From NCBI GenBank assembly GCA_964407855.1, contig CAYOXI010000004.1, positions 1 to 64,000 of the forward strand: DNA of 64,000 nucleotides. Reading direction: 5' to 3'. The DNA is from SHZI01 sp964407855 (GTDB lineage: Bacteria; Pseudomonadota; Gammaproteobacteria; Steroidobacterales; GCA-2729495). The notes beneath the pieces are model-generated. The model saw only the letters and a list, made by a program, of their open reading frames with translations, did not search any database and had not been told where the DNA came from. The position numbers were made by a program, and so were the translations under genes. Below are positions 8,841 to 16,354 of this stretch, in pieces (the first letter of the stretch is position 1; the number at the start of each line of letters is the position of its first letter).

Positions 8841-9374
8841 ATGTCGAGAGTTGCAAAAGTTCCCGTGCCCCTGCCGAAGGGCGTCGAGGTGACCCAGGCC
8901 GGGACTACCCTGCGGGTGAAAGGTCCCAAGGGCGAGTTGAGCCTCGCCCTCAATCCCGAGGTCGAGGTTCGGGTCGCCGATGGGCTTGCCCAGGTGACCA
9001 GCCGCTCGCAGGCCCAGAGCTCCCGCGCCCAGGCCGGTACCGCCCGTGCCCTGCTGAGCAACATGGTGAACGGTGTCGCGAAGGGCTTTGAGCGCAAGCT
9101 CGAACTCGTTGGCGTCGGCTATCGGGCCCAGGCCCAGGGCAGGAAGCTGAACCTGACGCTTGGGTTCTCCCATCCGGTGGTCTTTGCGGTGCCGGAAGGG
9201 ATCACGATCGATACGCCCTCCCAGACCGAGATCGTCATCAAGGGTATCGACAAGCACAGCGTCGGCCAGGTGGCCGCCAACATTCGCCGTTACCGCCCCC
9301 CGGAGCCCTACAAGGGCAAGGGTGTGCGCTACTCCGGTGAGAAAGTCGTGATCAAGGAGGCGAAGAAGAAGTAA
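8841..9374 (+). CDS. rplF: Large ribosomal subunit protein L6
   Basis: L6 lies near the factor-binding site of the 50S subunit. It has exactly the E. coli length of 177 residues. The two related domains are visible, the second ending in RPPEPYKGKGVRYSGEKV and a KEAKKK tail. AAGGAAAG precedes the ATG. Confidence 0.98.
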   Translation: MSRVAKVPVPLPKGVEVTQAGTTLRVKGPKGELSLALNPEVEVRVADGLAQVTSRSQAQSSRAQAGTARALLSNMVNGVAKGFERKLELVGVGYRAQAQGRKLNLTLGFSHPVVFAVPEGITIDTPSQTEIVIKGIDKHSVGQVAANIRRYRPPEPYKGKGVRYSGEKVVIKEAKKK

Positions 9375-9418
9375 CGGTGTGCCGGCTGCAGATCCGGACC
9401 CCAGGCTTCAGAACCGCT

Positions 9419-9772
9419 ATGGACAAGAAAACAAGCAGATTGCGTCGTGCCCGGAAAGTCCGGTCCAAGATCCGCCAGCTGGCGGTGGCCCGCCTCACGG
9501 TGCACCGCACACCCCGTCATATCTACGCCCAGGTCATCGGGCCCGATGGCGGTACCGTCCTCGCTGCCGCGTCCACCTTGCAGAAGGCTGTGCGTGAGGC
9601 CCTGGAGGGTACGGGCAATATTGCCGCGGCAGCCGTGGTTGGGCGGGCAATTGCGGACAAGGCGAAGGCGGCCGGCGTCACCCAGGTGGCATTCGACCGG
9701 TCGGGTTTTCAGTATCACGGGCGGGTCAAGGCCCTGGCTGAAGCTGCGCGTGAAAACGGCTTGGAGTTCTGA
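9419..9772 (+). CDS. rplR: Large ribosomal subunit protein L18
   Basis: L18 binds 5S rRNA with L5 and L25. The ATG at 9419 gives MDKKTSRLRRARKVRSKIRQ and exactly 117 residues as in E. coli; an upstream in-frame GTG at 9377 would add 14 unrelated residues. The C-terminal half has the FDRSGFQYHGRVKALAEAAR segment. The gene ends 2 bases before the rpsE GTG. Confidence 0.96.
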   Translation: MDKKTSRLRRARKVRSKIRQLAVARLTVHRTPRHIYAQVIGPDGGTVLAAASTLQKAVREALEGTGNIAAAAVVGRAIADKAKAAGVTQVAFDRSGFQYHGRVKALAEAARENGLEF

Positions 9773-9774
9773 CA

Positions 9775-10299
9775 GTGGCACGAAGACAGGATGGAATGAA
9801 GCCCGACCGCTCCACAGAAGGTGACGATTACCTTGAGAAGCTGGTCTCCGTAAACCGGGTCGCGAAGGTCGTCAAGGGTGGTCGGCAGTTCGGCTTTACC
9901 GCACTGACGGTTGTCGGTGATGGCAAGGGCAAGGTCGGCTTTGGTTACGGCAAGGCCCGGGAAGTTCCCGCGGCTATCCAGAAGGCCATGCAGGCCGCCC
10001 GGCGGAACCTGCAGTCCATTCCGCTGCAGAAGGACACACTGTTCTACGCACGGGCGGGCAGCCACGGGGCGACGCGGGTCTACATGCAGCCCGCTGCGGA
10101 CGGCACCGGCATTATTGCCGGGGGCGCGATGCGAGCTGTCTTTGAGTGTGCCGGCGTGCGCAACGTACTTGCCAAGAGTTATGGATCCCGCAATCCGATC
10201 AACGTGGTGCGGGCAACGATGAACGCGCTGGGTGAGATGCGCTCCCCGGACGCCATTGCCGCCAAGCGTGGCAAGTCCCTGGCGGATCTCGTCGGCTAG
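9775..10299 (+). CDS. rpsE: Small ribosomal subunit protein S5
   Basis: S5 contributes to decoding accuracy and the mRNA entry channel. It starts at GTG 9775, 2 bases after rplR, and is 174 residues (E. coli 167). The dsRBD-like N-terminal domain carries GGRQFGFTALTVVGDGKGKV; the second domain carries GIIAGGAMRAVFECAGVRNV and GSRNPINVVRATMNAL. The acidic stretch STEGDDYLEK before the core is slightly longer than in E. coli. Confidence 0.97.
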   Translation: MARRQDGMKPDRSTEGDDYLEKLVSVNRVAKVVKGGRQFGFTALTVVGDGKGKVGFGYGKAREVPAAIQKAMQAARRNLQSIPLQKDTLFYARAGSHGATRVYMQPAADGTGIIAGGAMRAVFECAGVRNVLAKSYGSRNPINVVRATMNALGEMRSPDAIAAKRGKSLADLVG

Positions 10300-10327
10300 C
10301 CGGCGACCTGATTGAAGTGGTGCAGTG

Positions 10328-10543
10328 ATGGCAAAGACGAGCAAGGCAACAGCCGGCGGCAATCCGCAGCAGCTGAAGCTCACCCTGGTCAAGAGCAAGT
10401 TTGGCCGGCTGGAAAGCCACAAGGCCTGCGTTCAGGGCCTCGGGCTGCGGCGCATGCACCATAGTGTGGTTGTGGCGGACACCCCGGAGAACCGGGGCAT
10501 GATCAACCGCGTCGCGTACATGCTGCGCGTGGAGCGGGCCTGA
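10328..10543 (+). CDS. rpmD: Large ribosomal subunit protein L30
   Basis: Small 50S protein. The ATG at 10328 is preferred over the GTG immediately before it at 10325. The 71 residues exceed the E. coli length of 59 by a Lys/Thr/Gly-rich N-terminal extension before the core LKLTLVKSKFGRLESHKACV. The end VAYMLRVE is typical. It lies between rpsE and rplO in normal spc order. Confidence 0.94.
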   Translation: MAKTSKATAGGNPQQLKLTLVKSKFGRLESHKACVQGLGLRRMHHSVVVADTPENRGMINRVAYMLRVERA

Positions 10544-10553
10544 GGATATGCCA

Positions 10554-10982
10554 ATGAAACTCAACACCATGAAGCCCGGCTCGCGAAAGACGCGCAAGCG
10601 CGTGGGGCGCGGCAGTTCAGCTGGTCAGGGCAAGACCTGTGGCAAGGGCCACAAGGGACAGCGGGCACGGGCTGGCGGCTATCACAAGGTGGGCTTTGAA
10701 GGCGGTCAGATGCCGATCCAGAGGCGCCTGCCCAAGATCGGCTTTGTGTCGCATCTCCAGGCTGCCACCGCCGAAGTGCGCTTGCACGAGCTGCTGCTCG
10801 TGAAGGGTGACCAGATCGACCTGGCCGGGCTCAAGGCAGCCGGCATCATCGGACGTGATGTGGAGAAGGCCAAGGTCATTGCCTCGGGCAAGCTGGACCG
10901 GGCCGTCAAACTCAAGGGCGTACGGGTGACACCGGGCGCACGGGCGGCCATCGAGGCTGCCGGCGGCAGTATCGAAGACTGA
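10554..10982 (+). CDS. rplO: Large ribosomal subunit protein L15
   Basis: Late-assembly 50S protein. The ATG at 10554 is chosen over 10548 because GAGG (10542-10545) is then 8 bases away instead of 2, and the protein starts MKLNTMKPGSRK as in the family. The product is 142 residues (E. coli 144). The long basic N-terminal arm (GRGSSAGQGKTCGKGHKGQ) and the GFEGGQMPIQRRLPK segment are intact. Confidence 0.95.
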   Translation: MKLNTMKPGSRKTRKRVGRGSSAGQGKTCGKGHKGQRARAGGYHKVGFEGGQMPIQRRLPKIGFVSHLQAATAEVRLHELLLVKGDQIDLAGLKAAGIIGRDVEKAKVIASGKLDRAVKLKGVRVTPGARAAIEAAGGSIED

Positions 10983-11016
10983 AGCGGGCAGCAGGTCAGG
11001 ACAGGACAGAACGATC

Positions 11017-12360
11017 GTGGCGAAGGGTGGAATGGCAAATCCGGCGGTAGCCCTTGGCGAAGCTTCGCGCTTCGCTGACCTCCGTCAGCGCCTGTTCTTC
11101 CTGATCGGGGCTCTCATTGTCTACCGCATCGGAACCTTCATTCCGGTGCCCGGCATTGATCCCCAGGCACTCGAGCAGTTCTTCGCCCAGCAGTCCGGAA
11201 CCATCCTGGCAATGTTCAACATGTTCTCGGGCGGTGCCCTGGAGCGCCTGAGCATCTTTGCCCTGGGTGTCATGCCCTACATCTCGGCCTCCATCATCGC
11301 GCAGATGGCCGGCGTCGTGATTCCCCAGCTGGCCCAGCTCCGGAAAGAAGGTGAGGCCGGTCGCCGGAAGCTTACGGAGTACACCCGCTACGGCACTGTC
11401 GGCCTGGCTGCGGTGCAGTCCCTGGGGGCCGCATACGCCCTGCAGAACCAGGGCCTCGTGATCAGCCCCGGCCCGAGCTTCATCTTTACCGCCGTGATCA
11501 CGCTGGTCGCCGGGACGATCTTCCTGATGTGGCTGGGTGAGCAGATCACCGAACGGGGCATCGGCAACGGTATCTCGATCATCATTCTCGCCAGCATCAT
11601 TTCCGGTCTCCCCGCAGCAATCGGTGGAACTCTTGAACTCATCAACACCGGTGAGATGAACCCGGCTATTGGCCTGGTCCTGATGCTGCTGATCATCGGG
11701 GTTACCGCCTTCGTGGTGTTCATGGAGCGGGGGCAGCGACGGATTACCGTAAACTATGCCCGCCGCCAGCAGGGGCGCCGCGTGTATGCGGGCCAGTCGA
11801 GCCATCTGCCGTTCAAGATCAACATGGCCGGCGTGATCCCGCCGATCTTCGCCTCCAGCATCATCCTGTTTCCGGCAACCATAGCCGGCTGGTTTGGCAC
11901 CAACGAGGGTTTCGGCTGGCTGCAGGATATTTCCGCGCAACTATCACCCGGACAGCCAATCTACATACTCCTGTACGCGAGCCTTATCATCTTCTTCTGC
12001 TTCTTTTACACGGCACTGGTGTTCAACTCCCGGGAGACGTCGGACAACCTGAAGAAGAGTGGCGCCTTCATCCCGGGAATTCGTCCAGGCCAGCAGACTG
12101 GCGAGTACATCGACAAGGTGCTGACGAGACTGACCTTCTGGGGTGGTATCTACATCACGGCCGTATGCCTTCTTCCGGAATTCATGATCTTGTACTGGCG
12201 CGTGCCCTTCTACTTCGGTGGCACGTCGCTGTTGATTATTGTTGTCGTCACTATGGACTTCATGGCGCAGTTGCAGGCCCACATGATGTCCCATCAGTAC
12301 GACAGCCTGCTGAAGAAGGCCAACTTTGGCGGTTACGGACGGTCGGGCCAGCTCCGCTAG
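11017..12360 (+). CDS. secY: Protein translocase subunit SecY
   Basis: Channel subunit of the SecYEG translocon in the inner membrane. The 447 residues (E. coli 443) show ten hydrophobic segments and the conserved plug and loop regions MFNMFSGGALERLSIFALG, GEQITERGIGNGISIII and RGQRRITVNYARRQQGRRVY. The start is taken as GTG 11017 (AGGA about 10 bases before it); ATG 11032 with AAGGG 4 bases before it is an alternative and removes 5 residues. As usual it sits between rplO and rpmJ. Confidence 0.97.
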   Translation: MAKGGMANPAVALGEASRFADLRQRLFFLIGALIVYRIGTFIPVPGIDPQALEQFFAQQSGTILAMFNMFSGGALERLSIFALGVMPYISASIIAQMAGVVIPQLAQLRKEGEAGRRKLTEYTRYGTVGLAAVQSLGAAYALQNQGLVISPGPSFIFTAVITLVAGTIFLMWLGEQITERGIGNGISIIILASIISGLPAAIGGTLELINTGEMNPAIGLVLMLLIIGVTAFVVFMERGQRRITVNYARRQQGRRVYAGQSSHLPFKINMAGVIPPIFASSIILFPATIAGWFGTNEGFGWLQDISAQLSPGQPIYILLYASLIIFFCFFYTALVFNSRETSDNLKKSGAFIPGIRPGQQTGEYIDKVLTRLTFWGGIYITAVCLLPEFMILYWRVPFYFGGTSLLIIVVVTMDFMAQLQAHMMSHQYDSLLKKANFGGYGRSGQLR

Positions 12361-12386
12361 GGGTGGTCGACAGGAGTCGAGGGACA

Positions 12387-12500
12387 ATGAAAGTCAGGAC
12401 ATCAGTCAAGAAGATCTGCAGGAACTGCAAGATCATTCGTCGTAATGGCGTTGTGCGCGTGATCTGTACAGATCCCCGGCACAAGCAGCGTCAGGGTTAA
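12387..12500 (+). CDS. rpmJ: Large ribosomal subunit protein L36 (zinc-binding type)
   Basis: A 37-residue protein beginning MKVRTSVKKICRNCKIIRR. Cys11, Cys14, Cys27 and His32 form the zinc ribbon of the C-plus form. GAGGGACA lies just before the ATG. It occupies the standard place between secY and rpsM, 26 bases after secY. In bacteria with two copies this is the zinc-dependent one; no second copy is in this window. Confidence 0.97.
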   Translation: MKVRTSVKKICRNCKIIRRNGVVRVICTDPRHKQRQG

Positions 12501-12514
12501 TGGAGTCGAGCTGA

Positions 12515-12871
12515 ATGGCACGTATTGCTGGCATAAACATTCCGCCGAACAAGCACGTCGGCATCGCGTTGACGCACATTTTCGGCGTGGGACGGAATCG
12601 CGCACTTACGGTCTGCGAAGAAGCGAGAATCCAGCCGAATGTGAAGGTTCGGGATCTGAGTGAGCCTGAGGTGGAGCGTATCCGGGCCGTGATCGCGCGC
12701 TTCCCGGTCGAGGGTGACCTGCGCCGGGAAGTCTCCATGAGCATCAAGCGACTGATGGACCTCGGCTGCTATCGGGGCATCCGGCATCGCAAGGGCCTGC
12801 CCATGAGGGGCCAGCGTACCCGGACCAACGCCCGTACCCGCAAGGGACCGCGGCGTCCGATTCGCAAGTAA
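12515..12871 (+). CDS. rpsM: Small ribosomal subunit protein S13
   Basis: S13 is in the 30S head and forms bridges to the 50S subunit. It has exactly the E. coli length of 118 residues, starting MARIAGINIPPNKHVGIALT and ending with the basic RTRTNARTRKGPRRPIRK tail that reaches the P site. Only 14 bases separate it from rpmJ, leaving no room for an alpha-operon leader pseudoknot of the E. coli type. Confidence 0.98.
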   Translation: MARIAGINIPPNKHVGIALTHIFGVGRNRALTVCEEARIQPNVKVRDLSEPEVERIRAVIARFPVEGDLRREVSMSIKRLMDLGCYRGIRHRKGLPMRGQRTRTNARTRKGPRRPIRK

Positions 12872-12900
12872 GCTACCCAACCAGGTAAAGAGAAGACGCA

Positions 12901-13341
12901 ATGGCACAAGATCCCGCAGCTCCCGCAGCTCCCGCAGCTCCCGCCTCCGCGGCCGTTGCTGGTGCCGACAAGGGCCGCAAGAAGTCCAAGCGGCACGTGG
13001 TCGAGGGCATTGCCCACGTGTATTCCACGTTCAACAACACGATCGTGACGATCACGGATCGGCAGGGCAATACGCTGAGCTGGGCGACGGCTGGCAGCTG
13101 CGGTTTCAAGGGTTCCCGCAAGAGCACCCCCTTTGCTGCCCAGGTGGCGGCTGAGCGGGCGGGCCAGGCAGCCCTGGAGTACGGCCTGAAGGCCCTTGAG
13201 GTCTTTGTCAGCGGCCCCGGCCCCGGCCGGGAATCGGCAGTCCGTTCCCTGAACTCGGTTGGCTTCCGGATCAGCAACATCGAAGACATTACGCCGATCC
13301 CGCACAACGGTTGTCGCCCACCCAAGAAGCGTCGCGTCTGA
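12901..13341 (+). CDS. rpsK: Small ribosomal subunit protein S11 with Ala/Pro repeat N-terminus
   Basis: S11 is on the 30S platform near the E-site mRNA. The product is 146 residues against 129 in E. coli. The excess is an N-terminal repeat, (Pro-Ala-Ala)n then an Ala/Val-rich stretch, before the core KRHVVEGIAHVYSTFNNTIV. The repeat is encoded by three perfect copies of a 9-base unit. The core is intact through the GCRPPKKRRV end. No alternative start lies near the core, so the extension is likely translated. Confidence 0.95.
   Translation: MAQDPAAPAAPAAPASAAVAGADKGRKKSKRHVVEGIAHVYSTFNNTIVTITDRQGNTLSWATAGSCGFKGSRKSTPFAAQVAAERAGQAALEYGLKALEVFVSGPGPGRESAVRSLNSVGFRISNIEDITPIPHNGCRPPKKRRV
12913..12939 (+). 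repeat. Three tandem 9-base repeats within rpsK
   Basis: The unit CCCGCAGCT occurs three times in direct succession, followed by a partial fourth (CCCGC). It encodes Pro-Ala-Ala units at the S11 N-terminus. As a multiple of three, copy-number change would keep the frame. Confidence 0.85.
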
Positions 13342-13368
13342 AGACGCGCTGAAGGACTGATCAGACCC

Positions 13369-13992
13369 ATGGCCAGATATCGCGGACCAACCTGCAAGCT
13401 CGCCCGACGGGAAGGTACCGACCTTTTCCTGAAGAGCGGCGTCAAGCCACTCGAATCCAAGTGCAAACTGGAGACTCCACCGGGTACCCAGCAGGGTGCG
13501 CGCAAGGGGCGCCTGTCGGACTATGGTCTGCAGTTGCGGGAAAAGCAGAAGCTCCGCCGGATGTACGGTGTGCTCGAGCGGCAGTTCCGGCTGGCGTACC
13601 AGAAAGCTGCACGGATGAAGGGCTCAACCGGTGAGAATCTCCTCAAGCTGCTTGAGGGCCGCCTGGACAACATCGTGTACCGCATGGGATTTGCGGGTAC
13701 CCGGGCTGAGGCCCGCCAGCTTGTGAGCCACTGCTCGATCCGGGTGAACGGCAAGGTCGTGAATATCCCTTCATATCAGGTGGCCGCCGGTGACAAGATC
13801 GAGGTCACTGAACGGGCCCGGTCCCAGTCACGAATCAAGAACGCCATCTCCATGGCAAGCCAGGTCGGCTTTCCTGAGTGGGTGGAGGTCGACGAACAGA
13901 ACCTGGCTGGCACGTTGAAGAACCTGCCGGCACGGGACGACATCCTGCCCGACGTCAATGAGAACCTTGTCGTCGAGCTTTATTCGAAGTAA
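13369..13992 (+). CDS. rpsD: Small ribosomal subunit protein S4
   Basis: S4 starts 30S assembly and acts in rRNA antitermination. The 207 residues match E. coli (206). It starts MARYRGPTCKLARREGTDLF; the S4 RNA-binding domain is around residues 95-155 (RLDNIVYRMGFAGTRAEARQ). It lies in the normal alpha-operon place 34 bases before rpoA. Confidence 0.98.
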   Translation: MARYRGPTCKLARREGTDLFLKSGVKPLESKCKLETPPGTQQGARKGRLSDYGLQLREKQKLRRMYGVLERQFRLAYQKAARMKGSTGENLLKLLEGRLDNIVYRMGFAGTRAEARQLVSHCSIRVNGKVVNIPSYQVAAGDKIEVTERARSQSRIKNAISMASQVGFPEWVEVDEQNLAGTLKNLPARDDILPDVNENLVVELYSK

Positions 13993-14026
13993 TCCAGGTC
14001 TGGTCACTATAGGAGGCCTGTCAGAA

Positions 14027-15028
14027 ATGCAGCCATCCATCAGCGAATTTCTCAAGCCGCGCAATGTTCGGGTTCAGGCAGAACCTGGTAATCGGGCGCG
14101 AATCGTCATCGAGCCGCTGGAGCGGGGCTTCGGCCATACGCTGGGCAACGCCCTGCGCCGTGTGCTGCTGTCGAGCATGCCCGGGGCTTCCATCGTCGAG
14201 GCAGCCATCGAAGGCGTACTCCACGAGTACACCAGCATCGAGGGTGTGCAGGAGGATGTGGTCGAGATTCTCCTGAATCTCAAGGGTGTCGCGATTCGCA
14301 TGCATTCCCGTGACCAGGTGGAGCTGACCCTGAATCGCAAGGGGCCGGGACCTGTCACTGCGGGCGACATTGCCACGGATCACGACATCGAGGTCGTGAA
14401 CCCGAAGCACGTGATTGCGAACCTGACCAGCAGTGGCGAGCTGAAGATGATCCTCACCGTGGAGCGCGGACGGGGCTACAGAGCCGCCACCCAGCTGGTC
14501 GATCCCGATGAGCAGGGCGCGACAATTGGCCGGCTACGGCTGGACGCGTCCTTCAGCCCGATCCGCCGGGTGACCTACACGGTCGAGTCGGCCCGCGTCG
14601 AGCAGCGCACCGACCTCGACAAGCTGGTTCTTGACGTGGAAACGAACGGCACCATTGATCCCGAGGATGCCATCCGGCGGGCCGGTACCATCCTTAAGGA
14701 CCAGCTGGACGTCTTCCTTGAACTGCGCGGCCAGGACGAAGCCACGACCGCCCAGCCTGACCAGCAGATCGAGCCCATTCTCCTGCGTCCGGTGGATGAG
14801 CTTGAACTGACAGTGCGCTCAGCCAACTGCCTCAAGGCGGAGAACATCAACTACATCGGTGACCTGGTCCAGCGCACGGAAGTCGAGCTGCTGCGTACGC
14901 CCAACCTTGGCAAGAAATCACTGACCGAGATCAAGGAAGTACTGGAAAGCCACGGCCTGTCCCTGGGGATGCGCATCGAGAACTGGCCCCCTGTCGGGCT
15001 TGCCAAGCACGATGACAAAGCGGCCTGA
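14027..15028 (+). CDS. rpoA: RNA polymerase alpha subunit
   Basis: The alpha subunit dimerises to nucleate RNA polymerase and contacts promoters and activators. The ATG at 14027 is chosen because AGGAGG (14011-14016) is 10 bases upstream and the protein then starts MQPSISEFLKPRNVRVQ; the frame is open upstream. The product is 333 residues (E. coli 329). The C-terminal domain has VRSANCLKAENINYIGDLVQ, with the DNA-contacting Arg of E. coli Arg265, and ends in GLSLGMRIENWPP. The intact CTD fits the CRP protein encoded at 60930-61598. Confidence 0.98.
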   Translation: MQPSISEFLKPRNVRVQAEPGNRARIVIEPLERGFGHTLGNALRRVLLSSMPGASIVEAAIEGVLHEYTSIEGVQEDVVEILLNLKGVAIRMHSRDQVELTLNRKGPGPVTAGDIATDHDIEVVNPKHVIANLTSSGELKMILTVERGRGYRAATQLVDPDEQGATIGRLRLDASFSPIRRVTYTVESARVEQRTDLDKLVLDVETNGTIDPEDAIRRAGTILKDQLDVFLELRGQDEATTAQPDQQIEPILLRPVDELELTVRSANCLKAENINYIGDLVQRTEVELLRTPNLGKKSLTEIKEVLESHGLSLGMRIENWPPVGLAKHDDKAA

Positions 15029-15064
15029 TGTCGGGCCTGAACTGACTGATCGGATTTACCCGCA

Positions 15065-15559
15065 ATGATGCACCGCAAGGCCGGCCGAGCCCTCGGCAGA
15101 AAGAGCAGTCACCGGACGGCCATGTACCGCAACATGGCTGCGTCGCTGATCCGCGAAGAGATGATCCGGACGACGGTGCCCAAGGCAAAGGAGTTGCGCC
15201 GGGTTCTTGAGCCGTTGATCACGCTTGCCAAGGAGGACGGCGTTTCCAAGCGCAGGCTGGCCTTCGACCGGCTGCGTGATCGCCCTGCAGTTACCAAGCT
15301 GTTCAACGATCTGGGGCCCCGCTTCAGGGCGCGTCCGGGTGGCTACCTGCGCATCCTCAAGAACGGCTTCCGGCCTGGCGATGCCGCTCCAATGGCCGTG
15401 GTGATGCTGACTGAAAAGCCCGTCAAGGCTGAAGCGACGGCCGAAGTGCCCGAAAAGGCAGCCAGGGCGAAGGCCGGCAAGTCCAAGTCCCAGCCCAAGG
15501 CCGCGACTGGCAAATCAGCGGCCAAGAAGCCCCGCGCGAAAAAGGCTGCTGCCGGCTGA
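15065..15559 (+). CDS. rplQ: Large ribosomal subunit protein L17 with long basic tail
   Basis: L17 lies near the tunnel exit. The core (MMHRKAGRALGRKSSHRTAM through about residue 120) aligns by eye with E. coli L17 of 127 residues. The product is 164 residues because of a C-terminal tail rich in Lys, Ala, Pro and Ser (GKSKSQPKAATGKSAAKKPR). It closes the alpha operon and converges on the membrane-protein gene ending at 15581. I see no clear intrinsic terminator in the 21-base spacer. Confidence 0.96.
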   Translation: MMHRKAGRALGRKSSHRTAMYRNMAASLIREEMIRTTVPKAKELRRVLEPLITLAKEDGVSKRRLAFDRLRDRPAVTKLFNDLGPRFRARPGGYLRILKNGFRPGDAAPMAVVMLTEKPVKAEATAEVPEKAARAKAGKSKSQPKAATGKSAAKKPRAKKAAAG

Positions 15560-15580
15560 TCCGCCCCTGCGTAACATCCG

Positions 15581-16321
15581 TCACCCTGGCCCGGCGCTGA
15601 AGCCGGCCCGGAACCGGCTGTAATGCCAGGCCCAGGCGACAAGGGCGTAGTTTGCAACCAGTAGCAGGCAGAAATTCCACTCGATGATGTTCTGGAACCG
15701 GTGTTTGTCCGGTCGCCAGTCCACTGGCATCAGATGCATGATCGGGATGCTGCTGAGGCCGGCAACCAGTAGCGCGAGTGCGATCGCCTTCAGTATCTTC
15801 ACCAGGCCCGCCGGCAGGCGCCGGTCCGACGGATCCAGTGTTGCCAGCCGGGAGATCAGCAGCAGCTGGGCCAGATAGCTTGCACCGAAGAACACGGTGA
15901 CGCCGAAGCGTCGCATCAGGTTGTAGAAGTCACCCCGGTTGCCCAGAAACACGGTGTATAGCACCAGGAACAGGGCAGCAACGATCCCGACGGCAACCAT
16001 TATCCGGGCCGCCCGACTGTCCTCATCTCCCAGCGTCAACAGCCACCGGCGGCATAGCCACCAGAAGACGGCAATCAGTACAGCCGAGGGAATCATTCCA
16101 GCCTTGAACAGGAAGTACGCCGCCCCGTACCGACCGGCGGAGCTGACTGAGGTGCAGCCTTCCAGATAGCGCACGCACAGCGGGATCAGTCCCGTGAACG
16201 CGGATAACGAATAAGAGGCGTGTACCGTGACGAAAGGGAGGAGGGCCGCGGCGGCACCCGGCAACGCCAGCGAAGTGCCGTAGCGATGAACCGCCGGGCT
16301 CGCGGGCGAAGGTGCACTCAT
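15581..16321 (-). CDS. Polytopic inner-membrane protein, possibly Frag1/DRAM-like
   Basis: About 246 residues with five or six hydrophobic segments. The C-terminal MPVDWRPDKHRFQNIIEWNF resembles the H-N-I-I-E-W signature I associate with Frag1/DRAM/Sfk1 proteins, but I cannot confirm the family. The start is taken as ATG 16321; a GTG at 16345 is possible. It begins close behind the RND pump gene on the same strand, so it is probably the third gene of that operon. Function is not known; involvement in envelope stress or lipid handling would be speculation. Confidence 0.75.
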   Translation of the reverse strand: MSAPSPASPAVHRYGTSLALPGAAAALLPFVTVHASYSLSAFTGLIPLCVRYLEGCTSVSSAGRYGAAYFLFKAGMIPSAVLIAVFWWLCRRWLLTLGDEDSRAARIMVAVGIVAALFLVLYTVFLGNRGDFYNLMRRFGVTVFFGASYLAQLLLISRLATLDPSDRRLPAGLVKILKAIALALLVAGLSSIPIMHLMPVDWRPDKHRFQNIIEWNFCLLLVANYALVAWAWHYSRFRAGFSAGPG

Positions 16322-16354
16322 CGTCAGAGTCGCTGAACCTGGCACACCGGGGCG

